64,000 bases of DNA from Oegoconia quadripuncta (taxonomy: Eukaryota; Arthropoda; Insecta; Lepidoptera; Autostichidae), in contig OX438753.1 of NCBI GenBank assembly GCA_949316235.1, positions 21,942,801-22,006,800 on the forward strand, read 5' to 3'. The translations under genes and the position numbers were made by a program. The notes below the pieces were generated by a model that saw nothing but the letters and a program-made list of their open reading frames with translations, ran no database searches and was not told where the DNA came from. Below are positions 24,201 through 31,794 of the stretch, piece after piece; within the stretch, counting starts at the first letter, position 1; each line of letters opens with the position of its first letter.

Positions 24201-27200
24201 CATAAGGTTCGCCGTGTTCCACAGCTGGAGGAAGTTTGAGCCATAATACGGGTCCAAATAAAAATGTCACTAGTCACCCATACAAAAACTAATCGCATCA
24301 AAGACGTTATGTAGTCCGCTTTGACCTTTGACGGTAAGTCTATCCGTATATTTCGACGACCAAAAGGTTGTGGGTTCGAATCCCGCTGGGGGTATATGTT
24401 TGTGTGATGAATACGGGCATGTGTACCCGAGTTATGGATGTTTTCATTTATAATAAGTATTTATTTACAAAAAAAAAGTGTATTTATGTAGTATATAAAC
24501 CATCTGGTATCCACAACACAAGGCTATAGTTGCTTAGTGTGGAACTAGATGGCGCTGTGTGTATGTATAAGGATATTTAATTTTTTTATACAATGTGTCC
24601 CGGAGAGAAGTGACCAGCGGGCGTAGTTTGAAAATTTATACAAAATTATCGATAAATCATTTAAATTTAGAGACCTAACTGCTTTTGTTTTTTAAAAATT
24701 GTTAATCCTTTTTTTTTAATAGACATGTCTGACCTTCTGCACTATTTTAGTCATAATTTCTTTGTTTTTACGTCTTTCCCAATTCTTTTTTTTTTAATTC
24801 AGTGCTGTTATTATTATTCATCAAATTAAGTTATGAAAATTATCCCAAAACAAATGAATAATTTATTAAAAAAGAAATAAACTTAAAATTCGACCAACAA
24901 AACTGCATTTCTTTAAGTTTAAAAATAAAAAAACGAAAAATGTCCCTATAACATCATGTTTTTTTTTAATTATTATGATACTACATGATATTCTCTAAAA
25001 TATCCTCGAACAATGTTTTTAGTTATTTCAAATAAATGTGAACGTACGAGACATTGAAATTGACCTTTTATGCTCCAGTAACTAGATAGAGATAAGTTTA
25101 AAAAAATGAAAGTAATGTTTTAAGCAGTTTATTTGCACATTTAAGTGTTTTGTTATTACAATGAATCATTTTGATTTTAACATGATAGTTTAATAATAAA
25201 TAAAAGATACTTAATTTGTTAAAATGGTTGTTTATTAAGAAAAATCAGGTAATTAATTAATTATGTTTTCAAAATGACCGCCGTCAGCGGTTATGCAGGC
25301 CAGGGCCCTAAATGACATCCTTAGTGTAGTTCGCCTTATTTCTGCATGATTCTGCGCTATTTCTGCGGCAGCAGCATCGATTCTCTGTTTCAGCTGGTCT
25401 CTTGAAATTATTGGCACAGCATAAACTTTTTGCTTCATGTAGCCCCAGAAATAATAATCAAGAGGCGTCAAGTCTGGTGACCTCGGGGGCCATGCTACTG
25501 GACCGCCTCTGCCAATCCATCTTGGATAATTTTCATTGATGAATTCACGTACCGATTGTGCATAATGTGCCGGGGCTCCATCTAATTGAAAGTACATGTT
25601 ACGTCTCGTCAGCAAAGGGACGTCCTCTAATAATTGTGGGAGATCATTGCGTAAAAAATTCAGCATGACCTCTTGCGTAAGTCTTCTTGGCAATTCAAAT
25701 GGGCCAATAATTAAATCATCAATAATTCCAGCCCACATGTTTACAGAAAACTCGTATTGAAACGAGGTCTCCCTCACTGCATATGGATTTTCAGCGGCCC
25801 ATATGTGCAAATTTCGGTGGTTGGTTATTCCGGCCCTGGTGAAAGTAGCCTCGTCGGTCCATAAAACGCGCTTTATAAAGTCAGGATTAAGCCTGTGTTG
25901 ACGTAATATCCATGTACAAAATACCAACCTCGGTATACTGTCACCATCTCTTAAGTTTTGAGCGCGTCGATAATGGTAGGTCCCTCTTTCTTCAATACGC
26001 GCCAGACGCGCATTCTTGTTATCCCCAGCCTGATAGCAATTCTGCGAATGCTTATCGTTGGATCAGCTGTTACTAAACGTAACACCTGCTCGTCGATGTC
26101 CATACGAACAGCAGGAGCAGGTTGTACGGGTTCATTTCGTCTGCGACGTAAACCCATTTCACTCATTTGGCGATGTACTGCGATAAACGAGCGATATCCA
26201 AGTACGACCCGGTTGGGATATCGTCTTCTGTACTCCGCAACGGCAGCTCGTGCGTTCCCGTCACAAAAACCATACACAAAATGCATATCAGCCACATGAG
26301 AAGGTTGTAAATTTGCAAGTCTAGACATTTTAAAACAAAGTCACAAATTTAAACAGCAGTCCTCGAAACTCGGAAGCGCACCAATTGAATTCAAAGACGT
26401 AGCGTCACGGACACAAGGAACGATCGACTAACTAATAATAAGCAAATTGGAGCCGGTCTGAGAAAGGTGGCGGGGGGCGGGAGGACAGGAGCTATACGAT
26501 AACAGCTAGTAATTTTTTACCTGCTCTATCCTTATTTGAAGGTCACAATTCAACACATTGTACTTTGGCACACGTTTGAAATTGATAGAAACATTGTTCT
26601 AGGATATTTTAGAGAATATCATGTAGTATCATAATAATTAAAAAAAAACATGATGTTATAGGGACATTTTTCGTTTTTTTAATTTTAAACTTAAAAAAAT
26701 ACAGTTTTGTTGGTCGAATTTTAAGTTTATTTCTTTTTTAATAAATTATTTATTTGTTTTGGGATAATTTTCATAACCTAATTTGATTAATAATAATAAC
26801 AGCACTGAATTAAAAAAAAAAGAATTGGGAAACACGTAAAAACAAAGAAATTATGACTAAAATAGTGCAGGAGGTCATACATGTCTATTAAAAAAAAAGG
26901 ATTAACAATTTTAAAAAAATAAAAGCAGTTAGGTCTCTAAATTTAAATGATTTATCGATAATTTTGTATAAATTTTCAAACTACGCCCGCTGGTCACTTC
27001 TCTCCGGGACACATTGTATATGATGTTAGTTCATCAGAGGATATTTCATTTCTACAAGGTGAATTTGAATTCGTATAATTCCCACCAACTGGCGACGATT
27101 TTCTTGATTACGAACGACTCTCCCCAAGGAACAATAGTGAAATCGATCAAAAAAAAATTTCGATTATACAAAGTAAATTCTGAAACCACGTTTAGTATGA

Positions 27201-30200
27201 CAGTTGGCTATGGTTTTTAGTGGAAAGTTCTTCGTAATCAGGAGTGGAGTCACCAGTACATAGGAATTACACGAATTAACAGAGCAGAAATTTAAACGCC
27301 ACATTAAAGAAACTCTGTGTAAGAAGGGTTAACAGGATAGATGATTATTTAGGCGATAAGGAGGTCTGGTGTTAGCTGGTCGTTATGTTAATTGCTATTG
27401 TTTTGTAATATGTAATATAAAATGTAATATTATTGTAAAGATAGAAACTAATTGAAAAAATGTGTTGTTGCGTATTTTCATGTCGCTTCTTCTCCCTAAC
27501 CATAAAACCTTGTGAAGCGATGTAGTTTAAAAAAAAAATAACATGTTGACTTTCAATAAGTGATATTTTTGTATCCTACATTGAATAAAATATTTTTGAT
27601 TTTGATTTTGAATTAAATGATCCTATCACTTAAGATCGATTCGAACCTGCAACCTTTTGGTATAGTGGTCAGAGTTGCTAACCACTACACCAAACAGGTC
27701 GTCAAATATACTATAACATAAGTAAAAACAGGACCATTAAACAAACAACAAGTACATACATATAACATTTCTTTCCTCATTCATTATAATTTTAAATTAA
27801 CGTTCTAAAGGTCAAGTGATAAATATTTGTGGAGCTTCCTTCCTAAACTAATATAACAAAACTTCATTTTTGCATTTAAACCCATAATGAGTAAAAGGTA
27901 ATGCACAATTACGCGCTTAACCTTCGCCCACGTTGACCACAAATGAAATTTTAATGATTGGTGTAAGTGTCCGACTGTACACATTAGACATTAGTGAGTG
28001 TGACTGTACATCTCATATTGTATGTCTGTACTATTAGTTTACTTTTGCAAATAAATTGGGTCTATGAGAACGTATTCTATACTTAGACAAGGTTGAAGTG
28101 ACATCACTAAATTACAATACACATACATAATAATGACTCAATAACCGACCTCATTCATTGCCAACCCACACAATAGGGTTACGGCGAAATGGCGTCGCGT
28201 GTTTTAATTCGGGTTAATGGATCACCTACGAGTAATGTAGATTATCTTTTTTACTATGCTGTTTGTTGCGGTGCTGTAAAATTCGAGCTTTGGTAACCCT
28301 ATCGATTTTTTTTTTTTGTTTTTTCGGACATTTACACCAATCATCTAGTACTAAACTAAGCAAAGCTTGTGCTATGGACACTAAATAACGGATAAACATA
28401 CATAAATATTTATATAAACATCCATGACTTGGGAATAAATGTTCGTGTTCATCACACAAATATTTACCTCTCGCGAGATTCGAACCCGCAACCGTTGGTT
28501 TCGCTGACAGGGTCACTATCCACTACACCAAGCGGTCGTCAAGTAGAATAAACAATGGAATAAGACATGAGACATACTTTTACGATGGATTGGTGTTGAT
28601 AGTGACCCTGTCTGCGAAACCAACGGTCTCGCATCCCGCGCATTCGAATCCCGCGAGGGGTGAACGTTTGTGTGATATAAGAATAAGAAAACTTTATTTG
28701 ATCCATTTAGCGACTCACGTACATTAAAAGTCAAGTTGTATGTACTACAAGTACATAATAATATTTTTTTTATGCATAACGGGTTGGTACTTGACCTCAA
28801 TCACACCTGATGTTAAGTGAAGATGAGGTCGAAGGTGGAAGCATACTGACCCGGAAACCCCAACACATTTGGGGGACTGGTTATCTTATCTCTGACAACC
28901 GGATACTTTGGATCAGCAATCTAAAAATAAGCAGTAGCTACTTTTCGGTGCCGTAAAGTGGTATCAAATCGTCCCCATCTCAGCATAGATTGTAATCGAG
29001 AGGAAATACGACTACATTTTATTCCTGAGTTGTTTATATAAATATGTCAAAAATATGTACATAAATATTTATGTATGTTTATCCGTATCCAGTACCCATA
29101 GAACAAGCAATTTTTATCCCGATAAAGTGAATAGTCTCGCGGCATAAAATGTTAACCACGTTTAGGCTTTTACGTAATGGGAAAATATATAGGAATTGTT
29201 TCATATTGTGTAGCGTATCAGAATTTATTAATACCTTATCTAATACCTAGCAAATATTTTGTGTGGACACAAGCAACATTATTACTTGACTTACATGTGG
29301 GTACGTTGGCTTTTGCATAAGATAGAATATATGTATATACATAATGTTTTAAGAGAATTTCTAAAATGAATTTAAAAATGGTAAAAATGTTTTAACTCAT
29401 AGGCTTCAGCCTGAACACATACCACTAAATAAGTTTGGCTATCTCATGAAAAAGACCAGCTCTCCTAACTGTGAGGTATGTGGTATTGTAGAGGATGTGT
29501 ACCATATATTGGCGGAATGTGTCGGGAATGAACACCAACGAAAGACACTGATGATGGAACAGATGCAGTCTATTTAAGACTAAATGGGGGAATATTCCAC
29601 GAGATTTCTTGAGATTCTATTTGCCTTTGTGAAGTCATCGGTGTCTCGCTAGAATTAGTTTTAAATAGATTAAGTCAGTAAGAGGTACGATGGGCTTGTA
29701 GAAAAGTTCCTAAATCAAAATTAGAAAAAAAAAAGACTTAAAAAGCATCTGCTACTATTTATAAGTCTGTGTGTTCTATTACAATTTCCGTTAGTAGTTT
29801 TGCTTTGTCAAGCTCCTTTACTATGGTTTTCTGGAAGAGTGGAATTAATATATTAACATTAGCATCGCAATATGTTTACGAAAACTTAATGTATGTAAGA
29901 AAAAATCTAGAATCGTTTAAGAAAAATAGTGATATACATAATGTTAATACAAGATATAAAAATAAACTTGCTGTTCATGTCAGCCGTTTACACAAAGTCA
30001 CTAAGTCATTTAAGGGGCAATGTATACGCCTTTATAATAAGGTTCCAGTGGACATTCAAAATTTACCTTTAAATAAATTCAAAACCATCATAAATTATTT
30101 ACTTAATTAAGACATTATTTTTTTATAAAATTTCTGGCTATCTGGATGATGAACAAGCATGGACATAAATCGCTCGGCGATATTCAGTCTAATTATACAA

Positions 30201-31689
30201 TATAATATAATTGTAACCCAAACTTATTTAAAACAGCAACCCTTGAGTTTCTTGCTCATTCTTCTCTGGGGAATCAGTTTTGTGAATGAGCAATAATGTC
30301 AATAACTTTAATAATAATTGGTGATCTCTTTCACCTCATCCATTATTAAAGTTGATCATACTTATTTTACAGAAGCATTTGTGGTGCAGGAGCATTTGCT
30401 ATTAATTATCGATTACATTACAATTATAAGTCAAGCAACGTCTCATATTGTTAGTACTGTAATGGGCAACCACTAGTGACATTTTCTTAGAAGCATTTCA
30501 GTGCTTCAGTTGGTCTTGTTTGTTTTCAATAGAAGGCAGCCACAGAGGTGACTTGGAAATACCAGTCTGACACAAATCTACCTATCTGCTCTGGGCTCGA
30601 GTCATGGATTGTCGCCCATACCCCCTCCTAGTGAGCTGAGGCTGTGCCCCAACAACGGGGACGTAAATCTGTTTATATTAAAAAATTAATACAATGTATA
30701 CTTACTGAATGCAACAATAACACATATTATCATTTCCTTCCAAGATGAATACAGATCAGACAACATCTGTTCAATTGTGCCCCAACTATTGAGCAAATCG
30801 TAAAAATCAGTAAGCACTTTCTGGGCCAATTCCTTTGTTGATTTAGGGAAACATCTATTTAGCAGTGGGAACGAATTGTGCACCGGCAAGGTCGGGCAAG
30901 GGCCGATCATATTATGTAACTTCTCAGTACTTGTAGTTACATTGTTTAAACTTAAATCATATCGGCATAAGTTAGAACCTGTTTCCTTGTAAAAGTTTTG
31001 AATGTCGGACAATGTCTGCAACTGCCGGTTAGGACATTTCTTCACGCAAATTTTGAGTGATCGTCGAAGTTCCTTCACATCCATAAAGAACAAATAACTC
31101 TTATCTTCAGTGCTGATACCGGCCAGAGGGAAGTTTAGCAGTTTCTTGTTACTTTTTACACCACACGTATTGCCAAATGAGTCATATCCATTAATGAGTC
31201 TTTGCGGGTTCCCATACACAAATGAAATAGCTGCTACTATTATCTATAAAAATAGAACATTATGGTAAGTCTCCACCTTAGCCAAAAAATTTAGGGGGAC
31301 AAAGAAACTTGAAAAATTATAACTTTCTTCCGAGGTTCGCTAATCCAAAAAGTGGTTGGTGAATTAAAACAACCGGGTCAGTGTCGATAAAGTGTCACCT
31401 GAACGACACCCTTACCGTCCACCCCATCATCCGTCTATGCGGGACCGACGCAAGTCATACTTTTCTAAACATATTTTCGATGTCCCCCTAACTACACCCT
31501 AAGCGAGAAGTACTTTTTATCTACGGTATTTAGCTATACTATACCCAAAACAAAGTTAATTCACTATAGAAGGTGTTATCTTACCATCAAAATCCAAAAT
31601 AAAATGTAAATGACCAGCCAAAGAACGTCCGTACAGCCTTTTCTAGGGGTTTCATTTTGAGGAGAGATTTCACTTTGAGCACAACCCAT
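4054..31689 (-). CDS. SLC44A1: Choline transporter-like protein (SLC44A1/CTL1 type), complete, 11 coding exons
   Basis: Multi-pass membrane transporter of the CTL/SLC44 family, whose vertebrate members move choline (and ethanolamine) across plasma and mitochondrial membranes. Coding exons (minus strand): 31585-31689, 30706-31243, 23915-24084, 22742-22801, 18572-18739, 17564-17687, 17162-17309, 14911-15051, 14195-14345, 5169-5390, 4054-4203. All junctions are GT-AG and phases close, giving 658 residues, close to the human length of about 657. Seen in the sequence: a first membrane segment at about residues 23-45; a large extracellular loop in exon 2 with an NVT glycosylation site near 136; hydrophobic exons 3-5; NGT near 367; and the family block [15 protein letters not shown] in exon 7, followed by [19 protein letters not shown] in exon 8. 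A Cys-rich segment lies in exon 9 and [14 protein letters not shown] matches CTL1. The start ATG begins [10 protein letters not shown], followed by a family-typical GCTDV. Introns are swollen by transposons. The exact substrate is inferred from the family. Confidence 0.93.
4224..4573 (+). repeat. tRNA-derived SINE, family D
   Basis: CATCATCATCTCGGCCCGTA leader, then a tRNA-like module CGTCCGTGGCTCAGCGGTCA...GGTCCGGGTTCGATTCCC and a body ending CCAGCGTGGTGGACTATGGC, a very common lepidopteran SINE motif. Immediately next to SLC44A1 exon 11. Confidence 0.78.
4740..5142 (+). repeat. R-family retroposon, full length, A-tailed
   Basis: An unclassified family of about 395 bp. It starts GGCTTTTTGGCGGGA, holds an inverted GTATAC-GCCAA-GTATAC motif, ends with a small palindrome (TTCTCCTAAAGGAGA) and GAATGAAACC, then poly(A). 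No tRNA-type B box was seen. This copy lies in SLC44A1 intron 10, antisense to the gene, about 25 bp from the exon 10 donor site. Confidence 0.8.
5460..5955 (+). repeat. LINE 3' end with (TTTGA)n tail
   Basis: Frames read [20 protein letters not shown] and [14 protein letters not shown]; ends AATAAAATATTTTGATTTGA. Frameshifted. Confidence 0.68.
5956..6299. other. Intronic sequence, nothing recognised
   Basis: AT-rich SLC44A1 intron 9 sequence with no repeated or coding pattern seen. Confidence 0.4.
6300..6725 (+). repeat. LINE 3' end with GGTGCAATAAAGAATAT tail
   Basis: WNKLAKLI, broken, then [20 protein letters not shown]. Contains a (TA)n stretch at 6427-6446. Confidence 0.6.
6765..6890 (-). 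repeat. Common lepidopteran dispersed repeat (TTATCCCGATAAAGTG)
   Basis: Shares TTTTTATCCCGATAAAGTGA with 29105-29132 and, inverted, with 47985-48100 and 55300-55490. Confidence 0.6.
6891..7203 (+). repeat. LINE 3' coding remnant, left half (interrupted by the CR1-like element)
   Basis: Translates with breaks to a typical lepidopteran LINE C-terminus: [20 protein letters not shown], then [20 protein letters not shown], then [10 protein letters not shown]. It stops where the CR1-like tail begins; its continuation lies at 12628. Confidence 0.75.
7710..10583 (-). CDS. CR1-like LINE ORF2: endonuclease-reverse transcriptase, 957 aa
   Basis: Uninterrupted. The N-terminus is an apurinic-like endonuclease (EEP fold): FNAQSL, an INESW motif carrying the catalytic Glu, and LLGDFNIN are present. 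The normally conserved Ser-Asp-His motif reads Asn-Gly-His in [10 protein letters not shown]. The reverse transcriptase region begins around TPIPKI and [15 protein letters not shown], followed by [35 protein letters not shown] and the catalytic YADD (bases 8583-8594, about residues 664-667). A C-terminal thumb region ends with [19 protein letters not shown]. The supergroup is CR1/L2/Jockey; CR1 is favoured because of the PHD-bearing ORF1 and the microsatellite tail. The ORF is intact, but the altered endonuclease motif makes current activity doubtful. Confidence 0.92.
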   Translation of the reverse strand: MAPKCRYIKVALFNAQSLNTGHDNFIMAVEQHLPDILAINESWIRAGREALAPLIPGYRFRLRPRPATICGGRGGGVAFYIRQGIRVRFLDHPPSATEQWWVGVTVNGTRLAIGTAYRPPWQSVDTFLDDLNDSVTSFSYFDKLVLLGDFNINQLDVGDNKRLLLNNFLQCIGLSQIVTEPTHFTDNNATLIDLICTDIAVKRVDVSNVTGINGHAMINATLNIVKEKFKPKFITFRPIKDIDIDAFNRDLTSLDWEAIRYARTVDDMLNIYDTLILTLFDAHAPLKTVFVKTKPTPWMTANLKLLCKLRDKALKRYRSTKSEPHRDYYKSLKKLVKLSMYNEQRAYFNRKINELVMDSKKFWNNLKRTVLNDSNKDTTLPIKFSDPDEINAHFLDLPGTDTVSISMLTFYEFNRVGDSVFKLKPVDETDVARAFLSIKSNAEGIDGINAEMILLTLPHTLPIITWIINKSITTATFPESWRTALITPIPKIPNPVQFKDLRPISILPCLSKVLERIVHVQLTKYLEDNDLLPVVQSGFRKGLGTATALLDVIDNILTAQDKGMSTILTLLDFSRAFDCINTSLLLSKCAYYGFDSSTIDWFNSYLAGRSQLVKLQASDGSLVWSAPRDVNRGVPQGSILGPLLFILYTADIVSHIQNSKFHLYADDVQIYNSVNPHDIAPCIEKLNLDLDRVASWAHTNALVLNPRKSKFMIFGSKKQIESTLTHAPVLSILGSDVERVHQARNLGVLMDSRLQFEEHITNVAKGCFFRLKILYKVRHLLSKEIRLKLCECLILSKLNYGDVVFGPCLLARTKRVIQRVQNACIRFCIKLPRRSHITPQLVKIGLLNMESRRQLHFAGLLHNVIKTKRPKYLYEKLEWSKFHQSYNSRRAKCFILSTPFHSTRAFEGSFRYQASKCWNNLPPPLRRPLSKSIVKLHFRRYLLDQQAKLAAFTHVLV
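10976..12157 (-). CDS. CR1-like LINE ORF1: PHD-finger, coiled-coil RNA-binding protein, 393 aa
   Basis: Predicted nucleic-acid chaperone of the retrotransposon particle. A complete PHD/C4HC3 zinc finger is visible: C3, C6, C18, C21, H26, C29, C50, C53. It is followed by an acidic linker, a long heptad-rich coiled coil at about residues 110-215, and a segment beginning [10 protein letters not shown] that resembles the RNA-recognition part of L1-type ORF1 proteins, then a basic Arg-rich C-terminus. The ATG is 24 bp downstream of a T29 tract. The stop at 10976 is about 390 bp before ORF2, so ORF2 would need reinitiation or a bicistronic mechanism. The family assignment is solid; RNA binding is inferred. 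Confidence 0.85.
   Translation of the reverse strand: MKCLACHELSKQDKVLACTICGGVYHYKCLNMSTDYFVANSPHLKRTWRCPSCSNVARRHRGDETPTRKEFEHGSVSEFDMSCDDMPSESIIIEQKQRPAPARAGTSQTFSLEKFDALLSSRLDKMRNEIKTDLNTAVEKLKSDFTNTTDFLSSQLNELRKDVSSFHNKIKELEGENSKLRADLGNLKSQHHKVSDIVMLQDTIVQLQLDLNDRDQSALSNDLELSGIPELAGESTLHLAIATATKLGITLDERDVVSATRVGPTQRRALDGGAEPSERPRPRPLVVRLARRRLRDEIIKNARVRRHLTSSDIGLPPHEPRPIYINERLTRSNRILFRKARETARANGWRFVWTRDGRILARRSETTGSPTQLIRSDKDIDRVFGAATLHKTD
12628..12731 (+). repeat. LINE 3' end, right half, with A tail
   Basis: Begins GGTGTTGCGGGTGTCCATGG and continues through the CATCAGGTGACCCGCATGCT segment to TTTGCCGCCCTAGTG and a poly(A) at 12716-12730. It continues the repeat cut at 7203. Confidence 0.75.
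12731..12925. other. LINE-tail-like or unassigned intronic sequence
   Basis: Contains a segment (TACAATCTGGCGGCCTTATC and following bases) similar to one near 63710 (TACAATTTGGCAACCTTATT), so it is probably an old LINE 3' UTR. No coding potential seen. Confidence 0.35.
12928..13125. mobile_element. MITE with imperfect CAGNGNGCGNAGTG ends, copy 1
   Basis: A 198-bp element starting CAGTGTGCGAAGTGCGAG and ending CACACTCCGCCCTCTG. An inverted copy of the same family is at 18957-19152. Confidence 0.7.
13126..13359. mobile_element. MITE with inverted ends, right end replaced by the minisatellite
   Basis: The left arm GATGAGTTTTTTACCGTAAG and following is repeated inverted at about 13305-13359 (CTACCTATGCCAATACCTTC and following). 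Related ends occur at 2870-2972, 57291-57375 and 57815-57925. Confidence 0.6.
13360..13701. repeat. 27-bp minisatellite, 12 units plus a partial
   Basis: Units begin CATAGCCTAGTTGTTATTTA. Twelve exact-length copies run 13360-13683, followed by a partial 13684-13701. The only recurrent variation is ATGCAAAT versus AGGCAAAT at the unit end (units 3, 5 and 8 have the G form). It starts exactly where a MITE-end sequence (TTTCACTTACCTAATAT) stops. Confidence 0.95.
13831..13980. mobile_element. Foldback MITE, 150 bp, TA-flanked
   Basis: Arms TTCATAAAAATTTACAAACG and its inverse extend about 60 bp with few mismatches around a loop of about 30 bp. TA at 13829-13830 and 13981-13982. Confidence 0.75.
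14366..14540 (-). repeat. SINE family B tail part
   Basis: Minus-strand copy including the GGATACCAGATGGTTGATAT segment; its head is at 14769-14826 beyond the GC-rich MITE. Confidence 0.7.
14541..14768. mobile_element. Foldback MITE with GC-rich core, inserted in a SINE
   Basis: Arms AAGTTCTCGAGGCGTAAGCT and CTTACGCCTCGAGAACTT are about 40 bp long. The core at about 14600-14700 is strongly CpG-rich in an AT-rich neighbourhood. It splits SINE B (14366-14540 / 14769-14826). Confidence 0.7.
14769..14826 (-). repeat. SINE family B head part
   Basis: Contains the inverted CCAAACAGGTCGTC head of the family; completes the copy interrupted at 14541. Confidence 0.7.
15068..15421. mobile_element. Foldback MITE (ATGGTGTCGATTCGG ends), long form
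   Basis: 354 bp. Arms of about 110 bp start ATGGTGTCGATTCGGATGTA and end in the exact inverse; the core carries short AAATTAAGTCCTGTC repeats. It begins 15 bp from the acceptor site of SLC44A1 exon 8. Confidence 0.78.
15422..16113. other. Intronic sequence, nothing firm
   Basis: SLC44A1 intron 7. A TCTATCTATCTA tract at about 15978-15990 and a T19 tract near 16040 may be retroposon tails. Confidence 0.35.
16114..16349 (+). repeat. SINE family C, 5'-truncated
   Basis: Starts after the tRNA-like head at TACTCGGTTTGGATGGTGG and ends in A9. Confidence 0.75.
16350..17161. other. Intronic sequence, nothing recognised
   Basis: SLC44A1 intron 7; short A and T tracts only. Confidence 0.35.
17956..18299 (-). 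repeat. SINE family C, complete
   Basis: Full inverted copy with B box and CCGCCTCCGTGGCTC head at 18299. Confidence 0.82.
18906..19344 (-). repeat. LINE 3' end, first part, split by a MITE and by the mariner-like element
   Basis: On the minus strand this is the C-terminal reverse-transcriptase coding end ([20 protein letters not shown] and following) with its A tail at the low-coordinate edge. It is broken by a 196-bp MITE (18957-19152) and then by the transposon at 19345. Remaining part: 21465-21550. Confidence 0.75.
18957..19152. mobile_element. MITE with CAGNGNGCGNAGTG ends, copy 2 (inside a LINE tail)
   Basis: 196 bp, inverted relative to 12928-13125. It interrupts the LINE tail at TCTCAC/ATGG, where the homologue at about 46110 is continuous. 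Confidence 0.72.
19345..21464 (+). mobile_element. Apparently autonomous mariner-like (ITm) transposon with 268-bp inverted repeats
   Basis: The 2120-bp element is flanked by TA (19343-19344 and 21465-21466). The inverted repeats run 19345-19613 and 21197-21464, starting CCGGGCGTCCC on the left and CAGGGCGTCCC (inverted) on the right. It encloses one intact transposase gene (20057-21118). The insertion splits a LINE tail at GTTAACTA/TACGGGTGG; the uninterrupted homologue at about 46300-46315 shows the empty site. It lies in SLC44A1 intron 4, opposite to the gene. Confidence 0.9.
20057..21118 (+). CDS. Mariner-like DDD transposase, 353 aa, intact
   Basis: Cut-and-paste transposase of the IS630-Tc1-mariner group. 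An N-terminal helix-turn-helix of the DUF4817 type is followed by a second HTH-like stretch at residues 86-111 ([14 protein letters not shown]). The catalytic triad is Asp156 (IIWTDESNF), Asp246 ([10 protein letters not shown]) and Asp287 ([14 protein letters not shown]). Forty residues separate the second and third Asp, longer than mariner (DD34D) and closest to elements described as DD41D. No stop or frameshift, so it may be active. The start was chosen as the first ATG after the left inverted repeat and leader. Confidence 0.9.
   Translation: MAYQVSFDLMEAYFLNDKDISRSLRWYGVKYPDRQIPSRKVLKRLVNNLKTLGRFDKRPREPQQENHTINDEELGILIYFSAFPKASVREGEHEIGVSKSKIHRVLKKHGFKSYVEGRLVQKLLPGDTERRKNFCLDIQARLLEDPNFLDNIIWTDESNFSNNGMYNRNNNRIWSKENPLRVTETNNQVRFSLNCWCGLLKNRVFLIHFYQGTLNTEKYLGILQILRDKIRNHSAAEQENLIFQQDGAPAHNSRRAADFLNECFPTWIGTNGPIRWPARSPDLTPLDFFFWGYVKDMLYKKRYENVGELQTELCHITSSVHHKMIRKSTGSGLIKRLAICVRQEGSHFEHLIN
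21465..21550 (-). repeat. LINE 3' end, second part, beyond the mariner-like insertion
   Basis: TACGGGTGGAATCCCTCCCC and following bases match the segment after about 46305 of the intact homologous fragment. This confirms that the transposon at 19345-21464 landed in this LINE tail. Confidence 0.7.
21659..21895 (-). repeat. SINE family A
   Basis: Complete inverted copy, with TTTATTTATTTATT tail on minus and the B box GGTTGCGGGTTCGAATCCC. Confidence 0.83.
22231..22294 (+). repeat. SINE B tail fragment
   Basis: TAGTTGCTTAATGTATAACT and AGATGGCGCTATTACACG only. Confidence 0.5.
22330..22450 (-). repeat. SINE A/B-like degraded copy
   Basis: Inverted B box (GCGGGATTCGAACCCG) and partial body. Confidence 0.55.
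22467..22660 (-). repeat. SINE family C, truncated
   Basis: Tail and body only; stops at AGATTTAGATAAGAT. It ends about 80 bp from SLC44A1 exon 4. Confidence 0.72.
23203..23529 (-). repeat. SINE family C, complete
   Basis: Full inverted copy with B box and head. Confidence 0.82.
24348..24586 (+). repeat. tRNA-derived SINE, family B
   Basis: B box GGTTGTGGGTTCGAATCCCG, then the body through GTATCCACAACACAAGGCT and ACTAGATGGCGCTGTGTG. The mariner-like element at 24591 sits immediately after its tail. Confidence 0.78.
24591..27016 (-). mobile_element. Mariner-like (ITm) transposon with 426-bp inverted repeats, transposase frameshifted
   Basis: Ends CAATGTGTCCCGGAGAG and its inverse CTCTCCGGGACACATTG, flanked by TATA/TA. 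Inverted repeats span about 24591-25016 and 26591-27016 with few mismatches. Total length 2426 bp. It lies in SLC44A1 intron 2 and encodes its transposase on the minus strand. Confidence 0.88.
25253..26328 (-). pseudogene. Mariner-like transposase broken by one frameshift
   Basis: Two reading frames overlap in meaning. Residues from 26328 to about 25975 carry the DUF4817-type N-terminal HTH ([20 protein letters not shown]) and a second HTH ending VWRVLKKEG. From about 25970 the second frame continues through the catalytic core: [34 protein letters not shown]. One net single-base shift near 25970 separates them, so the copy is dead unless frameshifted. Forty residues lie between the last two Asp, as in the other transposase here, but the two proteins are clearly different families. 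Confidence 0.85.
27235..27608 (+). repeat. Degraded LINE 3' end
   Basis: TTAAACGCCACATTAAAGAA (FKRHIKE) and [12 protein letters not shown], then AATAAAATATTTTTGATTTT tail. Confidence 0.55.
27620..27710 (-). repeat. SINE family B head
   Basis: Inverted head CCAAACAGGTCGTC and B box remnant GATTCGAACCTGCAACC. Confidence 0.6.
28325..28540 (-). repeat. SINE family A
   Basis: Near-complete inverted copy; head CTTGGTGTAGTGGATAGTG. Confidence 0.82.
28584..28676 (+). repeat. SINE family A, partial
   Basis: Head and B-box portion only (ATTCGAATCCCGCGAGG); degraded, with a small internal duplication around the B box. Confidence 0.6.
28767..28905 (-). repeat. SINE family C, truncated
   Basis: Tail and half of the body only. 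Confidence 0.68.
29011..29112 (+). repeat. SINE family A body fragment
   Basis: ATTTATGTATGTTTATCCGT and CCCATAGAACAAGC match the family body. Confidence 0.5.
29385..29735 (+). repeat. LINE ORF2 C-terminal fragment with Cys/His motif
   Basis: [20 protein letters not shown] and [13 protein letters not shown]: the CxxC...H...C motif typical of I/R1/Jockey-type LINE C-termini; 3' tail with A10. Confidence 0.7.
29765..30340 (+). repeat. LINE 3' end of the same family
   Basis: [20 protein letters not shown] near 30030-30085 and the [15 protein letters not shown] end. Confidence 0.66.
30341..30705. other. Intronic sequence next to SLC44A1 exon 2, nothing recognised
   Basis: No repeat family or coding block identified. 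Confidence 0.35.
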
Positions 31690-31794
31690 CGCGATCGAAT
31701 TCTTTGCTAAATTAAAACACGGTTAATCAAAAACAAATGAATTACAGCATAGCACAAACATTACAATACGATGCTAAAATAAAAACAAAAACAA

